This document shows positions 33,454 through 41,066 of a DNA stretch of 41,523 nucleotides, piece by piece. The DNA is from Spirochaetota bacterium. GTDB lineage: Bacteria; Spirochaetota; Spirochaetia; SPDA01; JAJSAL01. The notes below the pieces were generated by a model. It saw only the letters and a list, made by a program, of their open reading frames with translations. It did no database searches and was not told the DNA's origin. The position numbers were made by a program, and so were the translations under genes. Positions within the stretch are counted from its first letter, which is position 1; every line of letters starts with the position of its first letter. The stretch covers positions 1 to 41,523 of the forward strand of contig JAJSAL010000127.1 in the NCBI GenBank assembly GCA_024274705.1, written 5' to 3'.

Positions 33454-34446
33454 TTATTGTTTTACCTGAGGATTGTCATCAAAAGTCGATGCATTATCTT
33501 TTACCGCCAGCGCCGGTGGAATATCTACGTTGTCGGAAGTTGTTCCCCCGGTGAGATACGTAAGCATCTGGTTCATGCCCTCATATCCGATATTGTAGGG
33601 TTCCTGCACGGCAAGCCCGAGAATTTTTCCGTCTTTTACCATCTGGAGAGTATTGGCATCTATATCAAATGATACTACTTTGGTAGTAGTGTTCCCGGCA
33701 GCTTCCAGTGCAGCGACGCTTCCCTGGGCTGACAATTGGCTGAGATGAAATATTGCAGCAATATCCGGAATAGCCGTAAGGGTATCCTCGGTAAGCCTTC
33801 TGCCGTCCTCCAGCGTCAAAGGTAACGTTTTTTCCGGAAGTACAGTCAGTCCCAGTTTCTTTGCGGTTTCTTCGAAACCATTCTGCCGGGCGATACAGTT
33901 TTCCGCAGCGGGATTACAGTCGAAGGTAATGACCTTTGCCCCTTTAGGGACGTTCTCTGCAACAAGTTCCGCCAGCATAACGCCGCCGAGATAATTATCG
34001 GTAATGATAAAACTGGCCCAGTCGGCATCTGTTAATCCGATATCCGTCACAACAACGGGAATATCGTTTTTATTATAAAGGTTTCTAATCGGATCCGACA
34101 TGAGCTGACTTCCTGCAGCGGGAAAAATGAGGAGGCCATCGACACCCATTGCGTAAATGTCTTCTACATCGGAAACCTGTTTTGAGAGATCGGTGTCCCC
34201 TGCATCGGTTATGATGAGTTCGACTTCAACTCCCTTAGCTTTCCATTCTTCCATGGATTTTTTGGCCCCGTTCGTCATTGCGACGAGAAAGGGGTTCGTA
34301 CCGAACACCTGAGAGTATCCGATTCTGAATTTTTGTACTCCCTCTTCTGTTGCAGTCTCTTTCTGTCCGCCGGCAAAAAGCGTAACTACGGAAATACACA
34401 GGATGATAAGGACAAGTACTATCCTTCGTTTCAGAAATTTGTTCAT
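33454..34446 (-). CDS. Sugar-binding periplasmic protein (RbsB-like), copy 1
   Basis: This 330-residue solute-binding protein (Peripla_BP_4 type) starts with a basic, hydrophobic signal peptide ending VVTLFAGGQKE, the AGGQ-type mature end common in spirochaetes, without a lipobox cysteine at the usual place. It then shows RIGYSQVFGTNPF, IPVVVTDIGL and GYEGMNQML. It should deliver a sugar or similar ligand to the downstream ATPase-permease pair. It is a close paralogue of the protein at 36621-37601; many blocks are identical. AGGAG precedes the ATG, and a sigma-54 promoter lies 37 bp upstream of the start codon. Confidence 0.92.
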   Translation of the reverse strand: MNKFLKRRIVLVLIILCISVVTLFAGGQKETATEEGVQKFRIGYSQVFGTNPFLVAMTNGAKKSMEEWKAKGVEVELIITDAGDTDLSKQVSDVEDIYAMGVDGLLIFPAAGSQLMSDPIRNLYNKNDIPVVVTDIGLTDADWASFIITDNYLGGVMLAELVAENVPKGAKVITFDCNPAAENCIARQNGFEETAKKLGLTVLPEKTLPLTLEDGRRLTEDTLTAIPDIAAIFHLSQLSAQGSVAALEAAGNTTTKVVSFDIDANTLQMVKDGKILGLAVQEPYNIGYEGMNQMLTYLTGGTTSDNVDIPPALAVKDNASTFDDNPQVKQ

Positions 34447-34482
34447 TCTTCACTCCTTTGGTTTATTGTGTTGAAAGCTATG

Positions 34483-34498
34483 TGCAGGATTTGTGCCA
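34483..34498 (-). promoter_or_regulatory. Sigma-54 (-24/-12) promoter for the copy-1 ABC operon
   Basis: On the minus strand the sequence is TGGCACA-AATC-CTGCA, with GG and GC exactly 10 bp apart, close to the consensus TGGCACG-N4-TTGCW. The predicted start is near 34472, giving a 26-nt leader with an AGGAG site. A weak dyad (TTAAT-5-ATTAA) lies at 34525-34539. The locus encodes a sigma-54 activator. Confidence 0.7.
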
Positions 34499-34633
34499 AG
34501 AACTATATTTTGGAACCGGAGAAATTAATTCATTATTAAGCAAGGAAATATACAAAGATCGTTCTGCTGGAGCAACTTTTTTCCCGTATTGTATTACACG
34601 TTTGGGAAAGGAATACTACCCGGAAGGGAATCG

Positions 34634-35614
34634 TTACGGTTCCGGCCGGTTTTTTTGAACCCCCGGGGGTATTCTGATAAAGGCCCGCTGCGCATCGAGG
34701 AGCGCAAACACGATAATGATTATCCCCGTCGCCAGATTCTGCCAGAATGTATTTATCTGGGAAAGATTGAGGGCGTTTCGTAAAAAGCCGACGATAAAAA
34801 CACCTATCAGGGTATTAAGAACATTCCCCCGTCCGCCGGAAAGACTGGTTCCCCCGATGGCAACAGCCGCAATACATTCGAACTCCAGGCCTTCTGCTAC
34901 GTACGGCTGGATACCGCCGAGACGGGAAAGGAGAAGAATACTGCTTACTGCAACGAGAAAACCCGAAATCATAAAAACGATTATTTTTACCCTGTCTACG
35001 TTGACTCCCGAGTACGCCGCTGCAGCCGGGTTTTCTCCGATTGCAAACACTTTCTTTCCAAAAGGTGTGTACCGGAGAACAATGAACAGAACGGCATACA
35101 CCGCAATTACGAGAAAGAGGGGTAAGGGTACGGTAAGGATGGTGAGCTGGTTCAGTTTAAGAAACTGTTCGGGGAAATCGGAGATCACCTGGCCCCGGGT
35201 AATAACAAACGCCAGGCTCCTGGTCATCATCCTGGTACCGAGGGTAACGATGAACGAAGCGATTCCGATTTTCGTGACCAGGATCCCGTGAAACAATCCG
35301 AATCCGAGACCGGTGATAAGTACCGCTGCTATTGCCGCCGGTATGCCCCAGGAATGAATCAGCCGGGCCAGTGTGCATGCCATAAACGCCAACCCCGCTC
35401 CGACGGAGATATCGAACTCCCCTACGAGAAAGACCACTGTAATACCTGCAGAGATGATGAGGATGACCGTAAGCTGCCGGAGCACGGTAGCCAGGTTGAT
35501 AAGGGTGCCGAAATTGGGAACCAGTACAGCGAAAAGGACGAACAGTATGGAAAAAATCAGGACTGTCTGAATCAGACTACCATATTTCTGCATGGATCTG
35601 TATATACGGTTCAT
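34634..35614 (-). CDS. Sugar-type ABC transporter permease (RbsC-like), copy 2
   Basis: The 326-residue membrane permease has the GEFDISVGA motif, a GGTSLSGGRGN block and about eight to ten helices. It resembles the other two permeases here. Its ATG overlaps the stop of the preceding permease gene by four bases (ATGA), so both should be made together and may form a heterodimer. No ATPase gene lies between this pair and the binding protein at 36621-37601. It is followed by 187 bp without a gene, containing the sigma-54 promoter of the next operon. The C-terminal tail is basic and proline-rich. Confidence 0.92.
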   Translation of the reverse strand: MNRIYRSMQKYGSLIQTVLIFSILFVLFAVLVPNFGTLINLATVLRQLTVILIISAGITVVFLVGEFDISVGAGLAFMACTLARLIHSWGIPAAIAAVLITGLGFGLFHGILVTKIGIASFIVTLGTRMMTRSLAFVITRGQVISDFPEQFLKLNQLTILTVPLPLFLVIAVYAVLFIVLRYTPFGKKVFAIGENPAAAAYSGVNVDRVKIIVFMISGFLVAVSSILLLSRLGGIQPYVAEGLEFECIAAVAIGGTSLSGGRGNVLNTLIGVFIVGFLRNALNLSQINTFWQNLATGIIIIVFALLDAQRAFIRIPPGVQKNRPEP

Positions 35615-36609
35615 CCGATTCTCTTCATCCGCCTGGTTCTCAGGGCATCCATAGCTGCAGCCAGGATGATGACGGCACCGGTAAAAAAATCCTGCCAGAA
35701 AGTGTCTATATGGAGAAGGTTCATGGCATTTCGTATGAGACCGATGATGAACACTCCGATAACCGTCCGTATAACGCTCCCTTCTCCGCCGGCCAGGCTC
35801 GTACCGCCGATAACTACTGCCGCTATACTTTCCAGTTCCAGACCTTTCCCGGTGTATGCCTGAATCGCACCGATACGGGCCAGAATGACAATTCCGCTTA
35901 AAGAAGCGAAAAAACCGCAGATGACAAAGGAGGTTGTTTTTGTGTTTCCCACTTGAATCCCGACGAGCCTGGATATTCTGGTGTCAGAGCCGATGGAATA
36001 TATCTTTTTTCCATAGGGGGAATTCCGGAGTACCAGGTGACATAACAGGTAGATAACGGCAACCAGGATGGTAACTATGGGAAGCCCTAACCAGGTGTCA
36101 TGGTCGATCCTGGTCAGTTCTTTGGGGATATTGTGGAGTACTTTTCCGTCGGTAATGAGAAAAGCAAGGCTTCGCCCTATCATCAGCGTTCCCAGGGTCA
36201 CGATAAAGGAAGAAACTCTTCCCCGGCTAATCACGATCCCGTGAAAATAACCGAACAGGGGTCCTATGAGCAGCCCCAGCAGGACCGATGGAAATACAGG
36301 CATGAATACCAGCAGTTTCGCAACCACTGTGGAAGTGAGGATCAGGAGAGAACCCACGGAGAGGTCTATTTCTCCGCTTATGATGACAAAGGTCATCCCG
36401 GCAGAGATGATAAGGTTGATGGATACCTGCCGGATGAGGTTGATAATGTTCGGGTATGAAAAAAAACGTGTAGACAGGATGGAAGTGATGAGAACCAGGA
36501 CCGCCAGGAGAGATATGCTTTGAATAAATCCGGACACCCGGCTTATATCGAAGGAAATTGATTTATGTATCCCGATGTCGTTTCTGCTGCCAGGATTTCT
36601 CATGATCAT
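35611..36609 (-). CDS. Sugar-type ABC transporter permease (RbsC-like), copy 1
   Basis: The 332-residue membrane permease has a longer, hydrophilic N-terminus (MIMRNPGSRND and on), then about eight to ten helices with GEIDLSVGS and GGTSLAGGEGS. It lies 11 bp after the copy-2 binding-protein gene and overlaps the next permease by 4 bp. Unlike usual sugar ABC operons, the ATPase gene expected between binding protein and permease is missing. The ABC domain fused to the histidine kinase encoded upstream occupies that genetic position. Confidence 0.92.
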   Translation of the reverse strand: MIMRNPGSRNDIGIHKSISFDISRVSGFIQSISLLAVLVLITSILSTRFFSYPNIINLIRQVSINLIISAGMTFVIISGEIDLSVGSLLILTSTVVAKLLVFMPVFPSVLLGLLIGPLFGYFHGIVISRGRVSSFIVTLGTLMIGRSLAFLITDGKVLHNIPKELTRIDHDTWLGLPIVTILVAVIYLLCHLVLRNSPYGKKIYSIGSDTRISRLVGIQVGNTKTTSFVICGFFASLSGIVILARIGAIQAYTGKGLELESIAAVVIGGTSLAGGEGSVIRTVIGVFIIGLIRNAMNLLHIDTFWQDFFTGAVIILAAAMDALRTRRMKRIG

Positions 36610-36620
36610 AATTCCGTTTC

Positions 36621-37601
36621 TTACTGAGAAACCTGCGGGTCGCCGGCGAAATCATCTGCATTCTCCTTTGTACATAGCCGGGGAGGTATGTTGATGAATC
36701 TCTCCGTCGGTTCACCCGTCAGATGACGCAGCATCTGGTTCATACCTTCGTAACCCATGAGAAAGGGGTCCTGAACGATCAGCCCGAGTATTCTGCCTTC
36801 CTTTACCATTTCCAGGGAGCTGGAGTCGATATCAAAAGCCACATGGAGAGGTGATGTGCCCGGTTGGGAACCGTTATTCGCAATACTGCCCTGTGCCGTA
36901 AGCTGGTTGATGTGAAAAATCGCATCCAGTCCCGGGTACGCTATGAGGACATCCTCCATAACACGCCTTCCGTCTTCCAGGTTTTTGTTCAGGACTTTCT
37001 CCGGCAACACCTGGAATCCCAGTGCTCTTGAAGTCTCTTCGAAAGCCTGCTGCCTGAGTATACAGTTTTCTGTAGACGGGGAACTGTCGAATGTGATAAC
37101 TGAAGAGTTTTCAGGCAGATACTCCGCCAGCAGGTTTGCAAGCATGGTACCGCCTTTTGCATTATCTGTTGTGATAAAACTGACCCACTCCGCGTCTGAA
37201 AGTCCGATATCCGTGACCACAACAGGAATGTTGTTGGCATTGAATAGTTTTTTAACCGGTCCACTCATTATTTTACTGCCCGCCCCGGGAAAAATAAGCA
37301 AACCCTGAATGTTCCGGGTATAGAGGTCCTCACAGTCGGTAATCTGGCGGGTAGGATCCGTATCACTCCCTTTTGTTACGATGAGTTGAACGGAAACATT
37401 TTTTTCTTTCCAGTCCTTTATACACTGTTCAGCTCCCTGAAGCATTGCAATAACAAAAGGATTCGATCCGTAAAAGAGGGAGTACCCGATACGGAATGAA
37501 AGAGCATCGTCTGTACCTGCTTCTTCTTTTGTACAGGTAAGAATAACCGAAGAACAGATGATAATAAGAATGAGTAAGAGCATGTTTTTTTTTATAAACA
37601 C
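36621..37601 (-). CDS. Sugar-binding lipoprotein (RbsB-like), copy 2
   Basis: The 326-residue solute-binding protein is a paralogue of the one at 33454-34446, sharing blocks such as IPVVVTDIGL, LEDGRR and GYEGMNQML. Its N-terminus differs: a KK-containing signal peptide ends in ILTC (C23), a plausible lipobox, so it is probably lipid-anchored. The start is a GTG at 37601, supported by GAGGA upstream; the ATG at 37583 would drop the basic residues. It begins 3 bp after the stop of the ABC-kinase fusion and may sense ligand for that kinase instead of, or as well as, feeding transport. Confidence 0.9.
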   Translation of the reverse strand: MFIKKNMLLLILIIICSSVILTCTKEEAGTDDALSFRIGYSLFYGSNPFVIAMLQGAEQCIKDWKEKNVSVQLIVTKGSDTDPTRQITDCEDLYTRNIQGLLIFPGAGSKIMSGPVKKLFNANNIPVVVTDIGLSDAEWVSFITTDNAKGGTMLANLLAEYLPENSSVITFDSSPSTENCILRQQAFEETSRALGFQVLPEKVLNKNLEDGRRVMEDVLIAYPGLDAIFHINQLTAQGSIANNGSQPGTSPLHVAFDIDSSSLEMVKEGRILGLIVQDPFLMGYEGMNQMLRHLTGEPTERFINIPPRLCTKENADDFAGDPQVSQ

Positions 37602-37604
37602 CGT

Positions 37605-39446
37605 TTAGGTCCTCTTTTGTTCCGGAAAAATTAATCGAAAAACGGAACCGGTGCCGGGTGCACTCTCAACGTCGAGAATTCCGTTCATCTGTTCCGCTAT
37701 CTCTCTACATAGTGACAACCCTATCCCTCTCGATTCCGAATCGGATTTCGTAGTAAAAAAGGGCTCGAAGATCTTTTCCAGATACTGTTTCTCTATACCC
37801 GGACCTGAGTCTCTCACAGCTATACCTTTGTAGGGTACTCCTTCGATTAGCTTTTCATATTTCTCAAATACGATATTATCACCTTCTTCTACCGCTTCCA
37901 GACTGTTCAGGGTGAGATTCATAACAATCTGTTTAAACAGATCTTCGTCTGCATGCAGGGAATAATGCTTCGGGATATCATTTTGAACATGTATTCTTTT
38001 ATTGATCATATCCGGTTCCAGGAGAGAAGTGATCTCTTTGATCGACGAATTTACATCTACGATGCCGGGGTTCACCGGAACAGTTGTCTGATGCTCCATC
38101 AGGTTTTTAATGATTCGTTTGATCCGTTTGAGTTCTTTATCGATAATGCCGGCATTATTCCGGATATTTTCCAGGGAGCCGCTGGTCTGTATAAGCTGGA
38201 GATAATTGATGACGATTCCCAGGGGATTATTAATTTCGTGGGCTAATCCAACCGCCGTGTTTTTCTCATTAATGCTGACCCGTAGTGAGGCCATGTCGGT
38301 CCTCTCTTTTTGAGTTGCCCCGCTTTTCTTTTCGAAAAGGAAGATATACCCGAGGAAGGACTCGTTTTCATCGAAAAAGGGGAAACCCTGTATGTCTGAA
38401 GCAATCTCTCCGGTCTTCCCGGGAATGACAATATTTTCGAATTGTACAGCCTGGAAATGCTGTAAACTGCGGTCCAGAACCGGCATCGTAGCTGGAGGGA
38501 AAAGCGGGGTACGGCTGATATGGGAGTTATATAGTTCTTTCTGACCGATACCGTATGTTTTCAGAAAATAGTTATTCACAAGTATGATGGAGTGATTTGA
38601 ATTGGTAACCATCATTGAAACAGGGAGACTGTCCAGGATGTTCCTGTTCAGATTATTGAGATAAAACAGTTCCAGGTTGGATTTTTCCAGTTTCTTTCTG
38701 CTGAATATGGAAGAATAGGTGAGACTCACCAGGCGGTGAGGATCGATGTTGGACAAATCCGCCGTATCCACAATCTGGCCGTCATTCAATACGGATACTT
38801 TCGATGCGAGGTTGTATACCTCGTCCATATTGTCGGAAGCGTAGAGAATAGTTGTTCCATTCTGTCTGAGCCTGGAAATAATATAATGAAATTTTTCCAG
38901 GTGCTCAGGTGAAAGTCGACCGGATATTCCGTCGATGCAGAGTAGTTTAGGAGGGAAGCAGATTACTTTTGCGATCTCGATAAGTTGTTGGCTCAGATTG
39001 TTGAGAAACATCACCGGTATATCAGGACTGATATCCAGGTCAATGATCCTGAAGGCTTCGATTGTTTTCTCCCGCATCTTTTTTTGATTATTGAAAAAGA
39101 CAAGTGATCTGAGTTCCCGGTTGAGAAATATATTCTCATAGGAGTTCATGTTTTTCATTAGATTTATTTCCTGATGCAGGGTTTCAATACCGAGTTCAAT
39201 GGCGTGTTTAGGTGTGTGTTTTTCGAGTAGATTGTTTTCAAAAAAAAGTTCACCTGAGGTCGGTTTGACTGCGCCGGAAATAGTATTGATAAGCGTTGTC
39301 TTGCCTGAACCATGATTCCCTATCACGGCGTGAATCTCCCCCTCCATGATGGTCATCGAAACCGTATCGAGCACGTTATGAGAGCCGAAAGTGACGGAGA
39401 TATTGCTGCAGCGGAGAAGTGGGGAAGAATCCTTAGGCGAACTCAT
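37605..39446 (-). CDS. Degenerate ABC ATPase domain fused to PAS-histidine kinase
   Basis: This 613-residue protein joins an RbsA-like ABC domain to a sensor kinase. In the ABC part (1-245), Walker A GNHGSGKTT (43-51) and Q-loop Q92 are intact. The signature is reduced to NLSQQ (150-154), the catalytic glutamate after Walker B D172 is G173 (CIDGISG), and the H-loop histidine is D205 (YASDN). It may bind ATP but should hydrolyse it poorly. A PAS-like domain (about 265-375) follows. The kinase has phospho-acceptor H403 (AHEINNPLG), N-box N514, G1 DSGPG (546-550), F-box EPFFTT and G2 GIGL; all look functional. There is no transmembrane segment. It overlaps the regulator gene by 14 bp and is 3 bp before the binding-protein gene, so it likely signals to that regulator. 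Confidence 0.92.
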   Translation of the reverse strand: MSSPKDSSPLLRCSNISVTFGSHNVLDTVSMTIMEGEIHAVIGNHGSGKTTLINTISGAVKPTSGELFFENNLLEKHTPKHAIELGIETLHQEINLMKNMNSYENIFLNRELRSLVFFNNQKKMREKTIEAFRIIDLDISPDIPVMFLNNLSQQLIEIAKVICFPPKLLCIDGISGRLSPEHLEKFHYIISRLRQNGTTILYASDNMDEVYNLASKVSVLNDGQIVDTADLSNIDPHRLVSLTYSSIFSRKKLEKSNLELFYLNNLNRNILDSLPVSMMVTNSNHSIILVNNYFLKTYGIGQKELYNSHISRTPLFPPATMPVLDRSLQHFQAVQFENIVIPGKTGEIASDIQGFPFFDENESFLGYIFLFEKKSGATQKERTDMASLRVSINEKNTAVGLAHEINNPLGIVINYLQLIQTSGSLENIRNNAGIIDKELKRIKRIIKNLMEHQTTVPVNPGIVDVNSSIKEITSLLEPDMINKRIHVQNDIPKHYSLHADEDLFKQIVMNLTLNSLEAVEEGDNIVFEKYEKLIEGVPYKGIAVRDSGPGIEKQYLEKIFEPFFTTKSDSESRGIGLSLCREIAEQMNGILDVESAPGTGSVFRLIFPEQKRT

Positions 39447-40806
39447 TCTTTATTCCAAGATCTCTCATGCGGTTATACAATGTTTTCCTGCTGATATTGA
39501 GCAGCCTGGCTGCTTCGATTCTGCTGCCGTTTGTTTTTGTGAGAGCATCGATTATGATCTTTCTCATATAATCATTTCTTAAGTCTTTGTCCAGTTTATC
39601 CGGCGAAGAAGACGGTTCTGTTTCTGCAGGTGTTGCTCTCCTGCTGTACAGGGTGTCCGGCAGGTGTTCCGGTAAAATCGTCGACTGATCGCAGACTACA
39701 ATCGCCCGTTCAATGCAGTTTTTAAGCTCCCGTAAGTTCCCTGGCCAGTTGTACTTCTTCAGTAACCGGATGGTAGCGGTATCAAAAAGAATATCTTTCT
39801 TATTGTACTTTTCTTTATACCCCTCGGCAAAATAGGCAATGAACATCTCGATGTCCTCGACACGGTATCTTAAAGGAGGAATTTTCAAATGTACACCGTT
39901 GAGCCGGTGAAAAAGGTCTTCCCGGAATATGCCGGAATCCACGATTTCGTAGATATTTTTATTTGTTGCGGCAATGACACGGATGTCGATATGTATTTTT
40001 GTGTTTCCCCCAAGCCGGGTTAATGATAATTCCTGGAGAACACGTAAGAGTTTTGATTGAAGCGTTATCGGCATATCACCAATCTCGTCGAGGAATATGG
40101 TGCCCCCGTCAGCAGTTTCGAATTTCCCTATCCTGCGGGATACAGCACCTGTGAACGCTCCTTTCTCATACCCGAACAATTCGCTTTCTAAAAGGGTATC
40201 CGGAATGGCTGCACAGTTGATACTGACAAAGGGGTGACCTTTTCTCGAACTGTTTTCATGAAGATAATGAGCGATGATTTCCTTCCCGACCCCGCTCTCA
40301 CCGGTAATAAGAACCGACATATCGGTTTTACTGAATTTGTCCGCAAGGGAGAGCATGTCGATGAACTCTTCGTTTCGGGAAGTGAGAAGCTTTTCCGACT
40401 GTATGTGGGATTCAAAACCACCGGCGGATTGTACATTCTGCCGGATAACCACCAGGAGCTCCTGCACGTCGAAAGGTTTGACCAGGTAATCCTTAGCGCC
40501 CATAAGAAAAGCTTTTCTTGTAGTTTCAATGGACGCATATGCAGTCATCATGATCACCGGTACGGAAGTGCCTTTTTTCTGAAGAAAGATGAGGCCTGAC
40601 ATATCAGGCATGACAATGTCGCAGAGCACAAGGTCTATGGTATGGTTTTGTAATATATCGATTCCGGATTGGGCAGACAGTGCAACATGGACGCGAAAAC
40701 CGTTTTCTGTAAGGAGCTTCTCCAGGGAGTTGCACATTTCCATCTCGTTATCGATGACGAGTATATGATGAGAAGTGTTTTCTTCATGTACGTGTGTATC
40801 CAGCAT
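39433..40806 (-). CDS. NtrC-type sigma-54-dependent response regulator
   Basis: The 457-residue protein has a receiver domain (14-125) with phospho-acceptor D63 ([11 protein letters not shown]) and K110, an AAA+ activator domain with Walker A GESGVGKE (169-176), the sigma-54-contacting GAFTGA (216-221) and Walker B GGTIFLDE (234-241), and a Fis-type helix-turn-helix (about 425-447, [17 protein letters not shown]). All motifs needed to drive sigma-54 promoters are intact. Its kinase is almost certainly the fusion encoded by the overlapping gene. The frame extends upstream to 40905, but the ATG at 40806 opens just before the receiver; neither start has a clear ribosome-binding site. It faces the divergent binding-protein gene at 41067. 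Confidence 0.94.
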   Translation of the reverse strand: MLDTHVHEENTSHHILVIDNEMEMCNSLEKLLTENGFRVHVALSAQSGIDILQNHTIDLVLCDIVMPDMSGLIFLQKKGTSVPVIMMTAYASIETTRKAFLMGAKDYLVKPFDVQELLVVIRQNVQSAGGFESHIQSEKLLTSRNEEFIDMLSLADKFSKTDMSVLITGESGVGKEIIAHYLHENSSRKGHPFVSINCAAIPDTLLESELFGYEKGAFTGAVSRRIGKFETADGGTIFLDEIGDMPITLQSKLLRVLQELSLTRLGGNTKIHIDIRVIAATNKNIYEIVDSGIFREDLFHRLNGVHLKIPPLRYRVEDIEMFIAYFAEGYKEKYNKKDILFDTATIRLLKKYNWPGNLRELKNCIERAIVVCDQSTILPEHLPDTLYSRRATPAETEPSSSPDKLDKDLRNDYMRKIIIDALTKTNGSRIEAARLLNISRKTLYNRMRDLGIKNEFA

Positions 40807-40935
40807 AACGTAATTGCCGGACGAGTATAACACGGAACAGTAATTCACGAAAGGTTTCCCCGGTACTCTTCCAGAATTACCCGATTGGGAAAAGGAGAAA
40901 CCCATGTGGGAATCTGAATTTGTAAAACACCGGCT

Positions 40936-40961
40936 ATATTCATAAATGACTTTATGAATAT
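40936..40961. promoter_or_regulatory. Palindromic activator site upstream of a sigma-54 promoter
   Basis: ATATTCATAAA and TTTATGAATAT are perfect 11-bp arms around TGAC. The centre is about 90 bp upstream of the predicted start site at 41038, a usual position for an NtrC-type enhancer. A second, weaker dyad overlaps it (ATATTTCTAT at 40958-40967 with TTATAAATAT at 40975-40984). The site lies between the regulator gene and the divergent target. Confidence 0.7.
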
Positions 40962-41011
40962 TTCTATATACTGCTTATAAATATAGTGCCCTGTTGATTC
41001 GCGTACTAGGA

Positions 41012-41027
41012 TGGCATGGTTTTTGCG
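41012..41027 (+). promoter_or_regulatory. Sigma-54 (-24/-12) promoter for the right-edge binding-protein gene
   Basis: The sequence TGGCATG-GTTT-TTGCG has the exact GG-N10-GC spacing and is close to the consensus TGGCACG-N4-TTGCW. The predicted start is near 41038, giving a 29-nt leader with GAGGAGG. It lies downstream of the palindrome at 40936-40961. Confidence 0.8.
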
Positions 41028-41066
41028 ATATTATGAATACAATTTAAACGCGAGGAGGTTTCAGGA

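Noticed and set aside
34716..35863. Long plus-strand open frames opposite the permease genes.
   Set aside because: The minus-strand frames encode clear permeases with conserved motifs; the plus-strand products are low-complexity and rich in R, P and S, as expected for shadows.
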